A stretch of 37,121 bases of DNA, taken from NCBI GenBank assembly GCA_902776035.1, contig CACYOO010000015.1:1-37121 (forward strand). Reading direction: 5' to 3'. Origin of the DNA: an uncultured bacterium. Lineage in GTDB: Bacteria; Cyanobacteriota; Vampirovibrionia; Gastranaerophilales; Gastranaerophilaceae. The notes under the pieces were generated by a model that did no database searches, was not told where the DNA came from, and saw only the letters and a list, made by a program, of their open reading frames with translations. Within the stretch, counting starts at the first letter, position 1; every line of letters begins with the position of its first letter. This document shows, in pieces, positions 21,480 to 30,392 of this stretch. The position numbers and the translations under genes are program-made.

Positions 21480-24266
21480 ATGATACAGTTTTTATTAAAA
21501 TTGATGGGAGATCCGAATACAAAAAAAGTTAAGTCGGTAATGCCTATCGTTGAACATATAAACGCATTAGAGCCGGAATTCGAAAAAATGACAGATGATG
21601 AATTGCGTGCTAAAACACAAGAATTTAAAGAAATTCTTTCAAAAAGAAGAACTTCTGATAACCCAAAAGCAGATAAAATACTTGAAAAAGAAGCTCTTGA
21701 TGCCATTTTACCCGAAGCATTTGCAACTGTTAGAGAAGCAGGCAAACGTGTATTAAATATGCGTCATTTTGATGTACAGTTAATAGGCGGATATTTTTTA
21801 CATAACGGTCATATTGCAGAAATGAGAACAGGTGAAGGTAAAACTTTGGTTGCAACACTTCCTGCATATCTAAATGCTCTTACAGGTAAAGGAGTTCATG
21901 TTATTACCGTAAATGATTATCTTGCGAAACGTGATAGCGAATGGATGGGACAAATATATAAATTTTTAGGACTATCTGTAGGAGTTATACTTTCCGGCGG
22001 TAGAACAGCAGAAGATTTTGAAGCAAAAAGAGATGCCTACAACTGTGATATAACTTATGGTACAAATAACGAATTCGGATTTGATTATTTGCGTGATAAC
22101 ATGGCAGGCAGTATGGAAATGCTTGTTCAAAGACCGTTTAATTATGCAATAATAGACGAAGTTGACAGTATTTTAATAGATGAAGCCAGAACACCTCTTA
22201 TTATAAGCGGACGAGTTGAAAAATCAGCGGAAACTTATAAGTTAATGGCGAAAATAGCACCTAAACTTGAAAAAATAAAAGATTATGAAGTTGATGAAAA
22301 AAATAAAAATATTATTTTAACAGAAGATGGTATCGATAAAGCACAAGCTCTAATCGGTTGTAAAGATTTATTTGAAATTCAGAATAACTATGCTCATCAT
22401 TTATTACAAGCATTAAAAGCAAAAGAGCTATTTATTCGTGATACAGATTATGTTGTTAAAAATGGTGAAGTTTGTATTGTAGACGAATTTACCGGACGTT
22501 TAATGGAAGGCAGACGCTGGTCTGACGGATTACATCAGGCAATTGAGGCAAAAGAAAACGTAAAAATTCAAGATGAAACTCAAACATTAGCAAGTATTAC
22601 ATTCCAAAATTTATTTAGATTATATCCTAAATTATCCGGTATGACAGGTACTGCAATGACAGAAGAGGCAGAATTCGGAAAAATTTATAATTTGGAAGTT
22701 ACAGCAATTCCGACAAATAAGCCGGATATAAGAATAGATTATTCTGACATTATTTATAAAACAGAAAAACAAAAGTATTTATCTGTCGTAGATGAAATTA
22801 TTAAAGCACATAAAGAAGGTAAGCCCGTTCTTGTTGGTACAATAAGTATTGAAAAATCAGAGCTTTTGTCAAAATTATTAAAAGAACGTGGTATTCCTCA
22901 CAATGTTTTAAATGCAAAGCATCACGCAAAAGAAGCATATATAATTGCTCAGGCAGGAAGAAAAGGAGCAGTTACAATAGCAACTAATATGGCAGGTCGT
23001 GGTACAGATATTCTTTTAGGCGGAAATGCAGAATATTTAGCAAAAGAAAAACTTGAAGAAATGGGAATTACACTTGAACATCCTGATTATGAAAGTATAA
23101 AAGATAGTGTACTTGCTGAATCAAGAAAACAAACCGAAAAAGAACATTTTGAAGTTATAAAAGCCGGTGGGTTATATGTAATAGGTACTGAACGACATGA
23201 ATCTCGCCGTATAGATAATCAATTAAGAGGTCGTGCTGCTCGTCAGGGTGATCCCGGTGCTACAAGATTTTTCTTATCTTTGGAAGATAACTTAATGAGA
23301 ATTTTTGGCGGAGATAAGATTATAAATCTTATGAATGCATTAAATGTAGAAGAAGATATGGCTATTGAAAATCCTATTATAACAAGACAAATTCAATCTG
23401 CTCAAAGAAAAGTTGAAACTTATCATTTTGATATAAGAAAAAATGTACTTGAATATGATGATGTAATGAATGTTCAGAGAGAAAAATTCTATGCTCAACG
23501 TAGAAAAGTATTAAGTGGTAAAAATCTTTCTGAAGATATTATCTATATGATAGAAAAGGAAATGGAACGGCTTTTGTTAAGCTACATTTCTCCTAATATG
23601 AATATTGAAGAATATATTCCTGAAGAATTAAACAAAATGATAACAGAATTACATTCAATTATTCCTCAAACAACAAATATTACTGTTGATGACATTAAAA
23701 ATCTTTCATACCAAGAAATATATAATAAGATTATTGATGATGCAAAACGCAAATATAAAGAACATGAAGAAGAAATGGTTAATTTCTACAATGATGTAAT
23801 TTCTCAATATGAAGAAAACCCTGAAAAACAAGAGCCATTTGCAGATAACAATATAGCAAGACATCTTGAAAGAGATATTATGCTCCAAGTCGTTGATAAT
23901 AAATGGATTGACCATTTGCATAATATAGATATATTGCGTGATGGTATAGGTTTGAGAGCTTACGGTCAAAAAGATCCTTTGATTGAATATAAAAAAGAAG
24001 CTTACGATTTGTTTAATAACTTAATGTACGAAATTCAGGCAGATACAGTTAAACATTTATTTAGAACAAAATTTGGTATACAAATTGTAGAAAGAGAACC
24101 TGTAGAAACAGAATTATCAAAAGCAGCAGAAAGTTTTGACAGTTCTGAAGAAAAAGATGAAATAGAAATAAGACCTATTAAAAAAGGTGATAAAATAGGA
24201 AGAAATGATCCGTGTCCTTGTGGAAGCGGAAAAAAATATAAAAATTGCTGTATGGGAAAAGAATAA
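21480..24266 (+). CDS. secA: Preprotein translocase ATPase SecA
   Basis: SecA drives post-translational export through SecYEG. The 928-residue length is normal. Seen in order: GGYFLHNGHIAEMRTGEGKT with the Walker A GEGKT near 115, VNDYLAKRDSEWM, YGTNNEFGFDYLRDNM, the Walker B AIIDEVDSILIDEARTPLI, the preprotein cross-linking region, GMTGTAMTEE, MAGRGTDILLGGNAE and GLYVIGTERHESRRIDNQLR. The C-terminus ends with the SecB-binding-type zinc motif NDPCPCGSGKKYKNCC. GGGAGA precedes the ATG at 21480. The zinc tail suggests chaperone or phospholipid contact. It lies 14 bases from the next gene, a sugar nucleotide enzyme, probably in one transcript. Confidence 0.98.
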   Translation: MIQFLLKLMGDPNTKKVKSVMPIVEHINALEPEFEKMTDDELRAKTQEFKEILSKRRTSDNPKADKILEKEALDAILPEAFATVREAGKRVLNMRHFDVQLIGGYFLHNGHIAEMRTGEGKTLVATLPAYLNALTGKGVHVITVNDYLAKRDSEWMGQIYKFLGLSVGVILSGGRTAEDFEAKRDAYNCDITYGTNNEFGFDYLRDNMAGSMEMLVQRPFNYAIIDEVDSILIDEARTPLIISGRVEKSAETYKLMAKIAPKLEKIKDYEVDEKNKNIILTEDGIDKAQALIGCKDLFEIQNNYAHHLLQALKAKELFIRDTDYVVKNGEVCIVDEFTGRLMEGRRWSDGLHQAIEAKENVKIQDETQTLASITFQNLFRLYPKLSGMTGTAMTEEAEFGKIYNLEVTAIPTNKPDIRIDYSDIIYKTEKQKYLSVVDEIIKAHKEGKPVLVGTISIEKSELLSKLLKERGIPHNVLNAKHHAKEAYIIAQAGRKGAVTIATNMAGRGTDILLGGNAEYLAKEKLEEMGITLEHPDYESIKDSVLAESRKQTEKEHFEVIKAGGLYVIGTERHESRRIDNQLRGRAARQGDPGATRFFLSLEDNLMRIFGGDKIINLMNALNVEEDMAIENPIITRQIQSAQRKVETYHFDIRKNVLEYDDVMNVQREKFYAQRRKVLSGKNLSEDIIYMIEKEMERLLLSYISPNMNIEEYIPEELNKMITELHSIIPQTTNITVDDIKNLSYQEIYNKIIDDAKRKYKEHEEEMVNFYNDVISQYEENPEKQEPFADNNIARHLERDIMLQVVDNKWIDHLHNIDILRDGIGLRAYGQKDPLIEYKKEAYDLFNNLMYEIQADTVKHLFRTKFGIQIVEREPVETELSKAAESFDSSEEKDEIEIRPIKKGDKIGRNDPCPCGSGKKYKNCCMGKE

Positions 24267-24280
24267 ATAAGGAGAATTAT

Positions 24281-25681
24281 ATGTATAGTTTAATATTAGC
24301 AGGTGGTTCAGGAAGCAGACTTTGGCCTTTATCAAGAGAATTATATCCTAAACAACTATTAGATTTAAATATGGGTAAAAGTTTATTACAATCGACTTAT
24401 GCAAGATTAGAATGTTTTACTCCAAGTGAAAATATAATAAGTATTACAAATGATAAACACCAATCATTAGTTAAAAATCAACTTCAATCAGAAACTAAAA
24501 AACCAATTGTTCTAACTGAACCTGTAGCAAAAAATACAGCACCTGCTATTGCGGCTGCTGCAAAATATATTCAAACTATATCTAAAGAAAAAGATGATTC
24601 TATAGTTCTTGTTGTTCCATCTGATCATTTAATTAAAGATTTTGGAGCATTTAAAACATCTGTTATGCGAGGAAAAAAACTTGCTCAAGACGGATATATA
24701 GTAACATTCGGTATAAAACCAACATATCCTGAAACAGGATACGGATATATCAATATTGATACTAATAATAAAATATATGACGGATTTAAAGTAAATAAAT
24801 TTGTAGAAAAACCAAATTTTGAAACAGCTGAAAAATATGTAAGTTCTGATAATTTTTATTGGAATGGTGGTATATTTATGTTCAAAACTTCTGTATTTTT
24901 AGAAGAATTAAATAAATATGCTCCTGATATTTTCAATCTTGTACAAGAATTTGATTTTACAAAACATTCAAATATTTCTTCTGAAATATTTGAAAAGATG
25001 CCTTCAATATCTATTGATTATGCATTAATGGAAAAATCAGATAAAATAGCCCTTATAAAACTTGAAAGTGATTGGAATGATTTGGGTTCATGGAAATCTA
25101 TTTATGACATTAATGAAAAAGATAAAAACGGAAATGTAGTAATTGGTAATGTTATAAATGAGGGAGCTAAAAACTCACTTTTATATTCAACATCAAAACT
25201 TATTGCTGCTGTAGGTTTAGAAGATACAATAATTGTTGAAACAGAAGATGCTATTCTTGCTTGCAATAAAAATGAAGCTCAAAAAGTTAAAAATATCTAT
25301 GACAAATTAAAACAAGAGCAAAATGATACATATAAAATTCATCAAACTGTGTATAGACCTTGGGGATATTATACTGTTATTTCAGCAGGAGATGGCTTTT
25401 TAACGAAAAAAATTCACGTATATCCGGGACAAAAACTTTCTATTCAATCTCATAACCACAGAGCAGAACATTGGGTTGTAGCTTACGGAAAAGCAACTGT
25501 ATTACATAATGATAATATGTTAGAATTAAATGTTGGTGAATGTATTGATATTGGTATAAAAGAAAAACATTCACTTCAAAATTTATCAAATGATTATGTT
25601 GAAATAATAGAACTTCAACATGGAGATTTATTATCAGAAGATGATATCATAAGATACGAAGATATGTATGGCAGAGTTTAA
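24281..25681 (+). CDS. manC: Mannose-1-phosphate guanylyltransferase with C-terminal cupin isomerase domain
   Basis: A type II enzyme that makes GDP-mannose from mannose-1-phosphate and GTP; the C-terminal cupin is expected to isomerise fructose-6-P and mannose-6-P. The N-terminal nucleotidyltransferase motif LILAGGSGSRLWPLSR is at 4-19 with PKQLL after it. VVPSDHLI, FVEKPNF, YWNGGIFMF and DWNDLGSW are typical. The cupin includes RPWGYYTVI, PGQKLSIQSHNHRAEHWVV and a C-terminal ELQHGDLLSEDDIIR. I chose the ATG at 24281, 6 bases after AAGGAG; an earlier ATG at 24245 lies inside secA. Product is 466 residues. It implies mannose, fucose or rhamnose-type surface glycans. It ends 3 bases from the convergent ATPase gene. 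Confidence 0.9.
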   Translation: MYSLILAGGSGSRLWPLSRELYPKQLLDLNMGKSLLQSTYARLECFTPSENIISITNDKHQSLVKNQLQSETKKPIVLTEPVAKNTAPAIAAAAKYIQTISKEKDDSIVLVVPSDHLIKDFGAFKTSVMRGKKLAQDGYIVTFGIKPTYPETGYGYINIDTNNKIYDGFKVNKFVEKPNFETAEKYVSSDNFYWNGGIFMFKTSVFLEELNKYAPDIFNLVQEFDFTKHSNISSEIFEKMPSISIDYALMEKSDKIALIKLESDWNDLGSWKSIYDINEKDKNGNVVIGNVINEGAKNSLLYSTSKLIAAVGLEDTIIVETEDAILACNKNEAQKVKNIYDKLKQEQNDTYKIHQTVYRPWGYYTVISAGDGFLTKKIHVYPGQKLSIQSHNHRAEHWVVAYGKATVLHNDNMLELNVGECIDIGIKEKHSLQNLSNDYVEIIELQHGDLLSEDDIIRYEDMYGRV

Positions 25682-25684
25682 TAA

Positions 25685-26878
25685 TTAACCCATTAAACTT
25701 TTAAAGTTTATAAGAGGATTACGCTCAATTTTTTGAGCAATTTTCTGTTTATAAATATTATCAGATAATACTGTTGCAAGTTCTCTAAAACTTTGAGCTA
25801 TATTTGAACTCGGATTTATATATTCAACCGGTAAACCTTTATTTATAGATGACATTATTGTAAAATAGTTATTCGGTATTTTCCAATATACTTTTTTATT
25901 TAATGTATTTTCAACATCTTCAACCGTAACTTCATCATTTTCCATATAACGATTAATAACTATTTTTGACTTATCTTTGCTATATCCTAATCGTTCAAAT
26001 ACATCAAGACATCTTTGACAATTTCTTATAGCAGGTAGGTTTACAATGGTTACAAGCATTATAAAATCAGTATTATCAAGAACTGTAATAGTTTTTCCGT
26101 CAAAAACGTTACTTGTATCTACTATAACGTAAGAAAATGATTTTCTTAATTCATCGAATAATTTTGTGATTTGTTCCGGTGTTATATCTTTTGCTTGTTC
26201 CATATAAGGCGGATCGGCAAGTACATAAAGACTTGTATCTTTATATTTATCCAAAGTACTTTCTAAAAAGTTATTATCTGTTCCATCTATATTTTTAACA
26301 ACATAAGATATATCAAAAGATGGTTTTATGTCTAAAAAAGTAGCAACATCTCCTAATTGAAAATTCATATCTACAATAGCTACTTTTTCTTTTGTAATAT
26401 TAGCTATTTCAAGTGCTAAATTGGTAGCTATAGATGTTTTTCCTATTCCTCCCTTATTTGAAAATGTTGTTATTATTTTACAATTTGTATTACTATCGTT
26501 TCCTGAAAATTGTTCTTTTAATCTATTTACAGTTTTAATAAAATCTTCTTTTATTAATGGCTTTGGTAAAAATTCTCTTGCTCCGGCTCTCATTGCTTTT
26601 ATAACAGAATTAGTATCATAACTTGATGCCATTACAATAAATTTTATTTTATTATTTACCAAAGTTATTTTTTCTATTAATCCAAATACATCTTGTGAAT
26701 TATTAACAGTAGATACAAATACAAAATTCGGTTTTTCTTTTAAAATTTCATTGTATGCATCACTAATAGTATTAAAAACGTCTGCTATTTCAACGTTTTC
26801 AACTTCTTGTATTAAATTTTTTATTATTTCTCTTGTATTTTCATCATTATCAACGATAAAAGCAGATAATTTAGCCAT
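25685..26878 (-). CDS. CpaE/TadZ-like ATPase with pseudo-receiver domain
   Basis: A 397-residue two-domain protein. Residues about 4-120 form a response-regulator-like domain with Asp10/Asp12 and the conserved Lys106 (FLPKPL), but the usual phospho-acceptor Asp position is Ser56 (NFVFVSTVNN), so it is probably not phosphorylated in the normal way. Residues about 133-370 are a ParA/MinD-type ATPase with the deviant Walker A KGGIGKT (142-148), VAIVDMNFQLGDVATFLD and YVIVDTSNVFD. CpaE/TadZ proteins place pilus assembly machinery at a cell pole; a type IV pilus/secretion operon lies 2.5 kb away on the other strand, which fits. It has its own promoter-like site at 26896-26924. Confidence 0.82.
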   Translation of the reverse strand: MAKLSAFIVDNDENTREIIKNLIQEVENVEIADVFNTISDAYNEILKEKPNFVFVSTVNNSQDVFGLIEKITLVNNKIKFIVMASSYDTNSVIKAMRAGAREFLPKPLIKEDFIKTVNRLKEQFSGNDSNTNCKIITTFSNKGGIGKTSIATNLALEIANITKEKVAIVDMNFQLGDVATFLDIKPSFDISYVVKNIDGTDNNFLESTLDKYKDTSLYVLADPPYMEQAKDITPEQITKLFDELRKSFSYVIVDTSNVFDGKTITVLDNTDFIMLVTIVNLPAIRNCQRCLDVFERLGYSKDKSKIVINRYMENDEVTVEDVENTLNKKVYWKIPNNYFTIMSSINKGLPVEYINPSSNIAQSFRELATVLSDNIYKQKIAQKIERNPLINFKSLMG

Positions 26879-26895
26879 ATATAACCTCTAAAGGT

Positions 26896-26924
26896 ATATT
26901 ATCACAAAATACAAGGTAATTCAA
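26896..26924 (-). promoter_or_regulatory. Promoter-like site for the CpaE/TadZ-like gene
   Basis: On the minus strand TTGAAT (26919-26924), 17 bases, TAATAT (26896-26901), about 17 bases before the ATG at 26878. GAGG precedes the start codon. Confidence 0.5.
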
Positions 26925-26927
26925 CAT

Positions 26928-26957
26928 TTTTATAAATTATCGAAATAATTTATAAAA
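26928..26957 (-). terminator. AT-only hairpin after the exported-protein gene
   Basis: Bases 26928-26940 and 26945-26957 are perfect 13-bp reverse complements with a 4-base loop (TTCG on the minus strand), directly after the stop of the exported protein at 26966. No U-run follows on the minus strand and the stem has no G:C pair, so termination strength is doubtful. It separates that gene from the next promoter. Confidence 0.45.
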
Positions 26958-26965
26958 TAAAAAAT

Positions 26966-27532
26966 TTATTTTTTAACGGTATTTTCCGTTTTATTTGATT
27001 TCTTTTTTGCAGATATAACTTTAAAATCTTCTACATCAAGCCAAACATCACCCAATGCATTTGAAAAAACAAGTCCTTTATATTCAATTATATCACCTGT
27101 TTCCAATGTAATATTCTTTTCAGCAACTTCTCTTTTTAAAAAGTTTTTTAATTCTGAAAGTGGTATATTATGGTCAACGTCATCACGCATTATTAAAAAT
27201 GTGATATATTTTTCAGAACTTCTCATTGCCGGCTTATAATCAAGTCCCAAACTTGAGAACTTGTCAAATCTTGCAGTTATTCTAACACGTTTATTTAAAT
27301 ATTCTTTAGGTGAATCAACTAAAACAATTGGTTTTACTGATATATAATTATATTCCTGCTTTACTGCAGGTGCATTTGTTGTTACAGGTTTATTTGGTTT
27401 TGTTACTACAGTTTCTGTTTTTACTTTGGTTTTTGCAGGAGCTGCATTAGAAATATTTGTATATGTTCCTATACCAATAACACTAAATGCTAATACTATA
27501 CTTAAAAAATATATATATATCTGTTTTTTCAT
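26966..27532 (-). CDS. Exported protein with possible OB-like fold
   Basis: A 188-residue protein with a signal peptide (MKKQIYIYFLSIVLAFSVIG, probable cleavage near ISNA-AP at about 30) and a Pro/Thr/Val/Lys linker (31-60). A roughly 110-residue beta-rich domain follows: KEYLNKRVRITARFDKFSS, ITFLIMRDD, LETGDIIEYKGLVFSN and DVWLDVEDFKVI. This pattern resembles periplasmic OB-fold modules, where a strand run ends in a conserved aromatic/Asp segment, but no specific family is recognised. An AAGGA ribosome site precedes the ATG. It is 47 bases downstream of the U32-like gene in the same orientation, so the two may be co-transcribed. It is probably periplasmic. Confidence 0.7.
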   Translation of the reverse strand: MKKQIYIYFLSIVLAFSVIGIGTYTNISNAAPAKTKVKTETVVTKPNKPVTTNAPAVKQEYNYISVKPIVLVDSPKEYLNKRVRITARFDKFSSLGLDYKPAMRSSEKYITFLIMRDDVDHNIPLSELKNFLKREVAEKNITLETGDIIEYKGLVFSNALGDVWLDVEDFKVISAKKKSNKTENTVKK

Positions 27533-27579
27533 TTTATATCCTTTCTAAACTCAACAAAATTATTCTATCACAATCAAAA

Positions 27580-29247
27580 TTATTTATCATTATCCAAATA
27601 TATTGAATTGAGGTAATTTGTTAAAATTATAGGTACAAATTTTGCGTCAATAGCACTAAAATCAAATACAAATTCGTTTATACCATGTTTTTGTAATCTA
27701 TCAATATCTTCAAAATTTTGAATAATTTTATTTTCAAAAAGATGCATTCTGCAAAATCCATCACACGTAAACGGATGAAGTTCGCCTGTTAATGGTTCTT
27801 TTAAGGCATAACTTCCACTATGACATGGTGCTTTGCAAGATAATCTTGAAATAACTGCACTGTCATTATTTAACGGACACAATCCCAAACATGGAACACT
27901 AATATTGCCTGCTATTGTTAATTTTCTGTTTGGGATTATATTCTTAACTTTTGAAAGTGTAGTTAATATACCTTTAACATCTTGTTGAGATGTAAAATCT
28001 ACTGTACTTGCACGGTGTAGATTTATTAAACATTTTATAGCAAGACTGTTTGCAAGATTTATTCCCTGACCTATTTCTATAGAAAATTTACTTAAATCAT
28101 TATCGTTTATTACTGCCCAAAAATAACCGATATTATTTATTACTATTGAAGGATTTGTACAAAGATTGCTTAGTAAAAGTTTTTTGCAATATTCATATAC
28201 TCTGTCAAAATCTCTTTCTATTAATATTTTTGGGGTTGAAAGACAAAATTGGATATTATTATTTTTACAAAATTTCATTACACGCTTTACTGCGTTTTCA
28301 AAACTCATATTTGCCAAATCAGATGTTGATACAATTTCGCCAAATTCTATACTGTCTATAGGATTAAAACCAATTTTGTTAATAAATCTTTTTAAGGATA
28401 ATATTTGAGAAAGTTTTGATAATCTTAAACAAATTTTATAATCCTTATCTTTTTTATATACAATATCTGTCTTTAATTTTGTTTTTGAACATTTCCATTC
28501 AAAATTTTCAATATTACCGCTAAATTTAAAATTTCCTCCATCTGCACAAACTACATCACCTGAAAAATGATCTGTTTTATAAAAACTTTTTCTTACATGT
28601 TTAAAAGGAAGATTTTGTTTTTTAAACAATTTAGGTGTTTTTAGTATTTTTTCAATTAACCTTATGCCATCAAGAATTTCTTCTGATGAGTTAAATTTAC
28701 CTTTTATAACAACCGCATCTATTGCTTCTGTTTTTTGAACATCTTCCGCAAACCATGGTAAATTATCAGAATCAATTGCCAGAGGAAGTTTCATATATTT
28801 TTTGAGTTTTATAATATTTTTTAAATAAATTTCTTCCGTTACTATAATTCCGCTAATATTATGAAAATTGTTTACAAAATCTATTCCTGATAAATTATGA
28901 ATATCAAAGTAAGAATCAATTATTACTTTAAATGGCAGCGTATAAATTTTTACAACTTCTAAAACTGCAAAACTGTTTATAAAAATACCGTCAATATCTG
29001 TTGTTTTAAGGTACTTTATCATTTTTTTTATAACAGGAAGTTCTTCTTCATTTATATTATGTTTAAAATTTATAAATATACTACAATCATTACGTTTTGC
29101 AGCACTAATAAAATCCTTTATATATTCAAAATTGTTGTTTATAAATTTTGTGTGATATACATAAAAACTTCTGCAAGATGAATGTTTTGAAAATTTATCA
29201 ATATCTTCAGGTTTTTTTACAGGTGCAATTAATAATATCTCTTTCAT
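27580..29247 (-). CDS. Peptidase U32-like protein with Cys cluster
   Basis: The 555-residue protein shows a U32-family layout: a TIM-barrel-like N-terminal half, with strands IIVTEEI, LAIDSD and AVVIKG, and a late Cys cluster: CLGLCPLNND (Cys453, Cys457), SCKAPC (Cys471, Cys475) and TCDGFCR (Cys495, Cys499), with Y-AL and HPF between them as in U32 proteins. U32 relatives such as UbiU/UbiV, RlhA and TrhP carry out hydroxylation and are not true peptidases, and several bind a 4Fe-4S cluster. The substrate here cannot be told. The N-terminal region (LLIAPVKKPEDIDKF) is divergent. It is divergent from the pilus operon, with a TATAAT only 7 bases from its ATG. Confidence 0.65.
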   Translation of the reverse strand: MKEILLIAPVKKPEDIDKFSKHSSCRSFYVYHTKFINNNFEYIKDFISAAKRNDCSIFINFKHNINEEELPVIKKMIKYLKTTDIDGIFINSFAVLEVVKIYTLPFKVIIDSYFDIHNLSGIDFVNNFHNISGIIVTEEIYLKNIIKLKKYMKLPLAIDSDNLPWFAEDVQKTEAIDAVVIKGKFNSSEEILDGIRLIEKILKTPKLFKKQNLPFKHVRKSFYKTDHFSGDVVCADGGNFKFSGNIENFEWKCSKTKLKTDIVYKKDKDYKICLRLSKLSQILSLKRFINKIGFNPIDSIEFGEIVSTSDLANMSFENAVKRVMKFCKNNNIQFCLSTPKILIERDFDRVYEYCKKLLLSNLCTNPSIVINNIGYFWAVINDNDLSKFSIEIGQGINLANSLAIKCLINLHRASTVDFTSQQDVKGILTTLSKVKNIIPNRKLTIAGNISVPCLGLCPLNNDSAVISRLSCKAPCHSGSYALKEPLTGELHPFTCDGFCRMHLFENKIIQNFEDIDRLQKHGINEFVFDFSAIDAKFVPIILTNYLNSIYLDNDK

Positions 29248-29254
29248 ACGGACA

Positions 29255-29283
29255 ATTATACAGCGTATTTATAAAAATTAACA
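29255..29283 (-). promoter_or_regulatory. Promoter of the U32-like gene, possibly leaderless
   Basis: A perfect TATAAT (minus strand, 29255-29260) ends 7 bases before the ATG at 29247; a weak -35 TGTTAA (29278-29283) is 17 bases upstream. The expected start site coincides with the start codon and no ribosome site is visible. Confidence 0.45.
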
Positions 29284-29355
29284 CGAATTGTTAAAAAAAT
29301 TAATAAACAATGGTTTTTTATATTAATAGTGTGTTAGTATATTGTTAACCTAATA

Positions 29356-29383
29356 TTGTATTTGTGGAAGTGTATCATAAAAT
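29356..29383 (+). promoter_or_regulatory. Promoter-like site for the pilus/secretion operon
   Basis: TTGTAT (29356-29361), 16 bases, TAAAAT (29378-29383), about 55 bases before the ATG at 29438. The leader carries an 8-bp palindrome GTACGTAC (29406-29413) and a CGGGA ribosome site. Confidence 0.4.
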
Positions 29384-29437
29384 AGAAGTAACGCAGATAT
29401 AATAAGTACGTACAACTATTACAAAGAAATCGGGAAA

Positions 29438-30364
29438 ATGATTAGCGGATTTAACGGGGATAATATAAGTTACAGAACAAGGTATTTGCACTTTCCATCA
29501 ACATTGGAAAGTACGCCGTCAATAACAAAACCTGCAGTACATATTATTAAAATAAGGTTTAATAATATATTTAAAAACGAAAAAGTGCTTTTTGGATTTA
29601 TTGCAGTAGCATTGAGTATAATTTCTTTATTGGCAGCAATTACACTGTTTTATGCATACAATAAGATAATGTCAGGAAGTTCTGCAGTTGTTGAAGAATT
29701 TACATCTATATCAGAAGGTAATGTAAGTACTGATGTAATGAGTAAAACATCATTATCTTCAGGTTCTGCCGGAATTGACGGTAATGGTTCTTATATTGCT
29801 TATAATGGCGTAGGAGGAATAGATCCCAATACTCTTTTATTAGCAAGTAATGATACGAAAAAACCATCTATAAAAAAAGTTTCGCAAGCTTCGACAAATC
29901 AAAAATCTGTCGTATTAGTTGATGATAAAATAGATGTTAACCCATTTTTACCTGCAAGTGAAATTGAACCTGTAAAAAAAGAAGTTAAAAAAGTAAAAAT
30001 AAATCCTAATTATATATTACCGCCAGGTAAGCTGGAAACAGATTCTGATGCAGATTTATTATTGAAAACATCTGTTTCAGGTATTATGTATGACAATTAC
30101 AGTCCTTCTGCAATTATAAAAATAAATGATACAGACTATTTTGTAAAAAGCGGGGATGTTGTTCAAGGATTTTCTATAATCGGAATAAAGCCAAAAACTG
30201 TTATTATAAAACGTGGTACTAATATTTATGATGCAAATGTAGGACAAATATTAGCAACGCTTAATCCTAATGAATCCGGTACTGCTAATATAGACAAAAA
30301 GTTTGGCGGCTCTTACGGTAAAACAGATAAACATAATATTAATTACAAAAAAAGACGTAAATAA
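29438..30364 (+). CDS. PilP/GspC-like inner-membrane protein
   Basis: A 308-residue protein with a cytoplasmic N-terminus, one membrane helix (about 52-76: FGFIAVALSIISLLAAITLF), a long Ser/Lys-rich linker and a C-terminal beta domain (about 192-275). The domain reads LLLKTSVSGIMYDN, PSAIIKINDTDYFVKSGDVV, FSIIGIKPKTVIIKRG, the pattern of the PilP/GspC homology region that contacts the secretin N0 domain and couples inner and outer membranes. Placement 28 bases before a secretin gene supports this. No PilM, N or O genes are adjacent. CGGGA precedes the ATG. Family-level call; PilP and GspC cannot be separated. Confidence 0.75.
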   Translation: MISGFNGDNISYRTRYLHFPSTLESTPSITKPAVHIIKIRFNNIFKNEKVLFGFIAVALSIISLLAAITLFYAYNKIMSGSSAVVEEFTSISEGNVSTDVMSKTSLSSGSAGIDGNGSYIAYNGVGGIDPNTLLLASNDTKKPSIKKVSQASTNQKSVVLVDDKIDVNPFLPASEIEPVKKEVKKVKINPNYILPPGKLETDSDADLLLKTSVSGIMYDNYSPSAIIKINDTDYFVKSGDVVQGFSIIGIKPKTVIIKRGTNIYDANVGQILATLNPNESGTANIDKKFGGSYGKTDKHNINYKKRRK

Positions 30365-30392
30365 ATTAAAATAAAATCGGGAGTAGATAATA

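Noticed and set aside
24245-24280. Upstream ATG of the mannose-1-phosphate guanylyltransferase
   Set aside because: It lies inside the secA end and would add 12 residues before the conserved start; the ATG at 24281 has AAGGAG 6 bases upstream.
25695-25709. AAACTTT/AAAGTTT inverted repeat as a terminator between convergent genes
   Set aside because: The gap is one base, too small for a hairpin loop, and it lies in the coding end of the ATPase gene.
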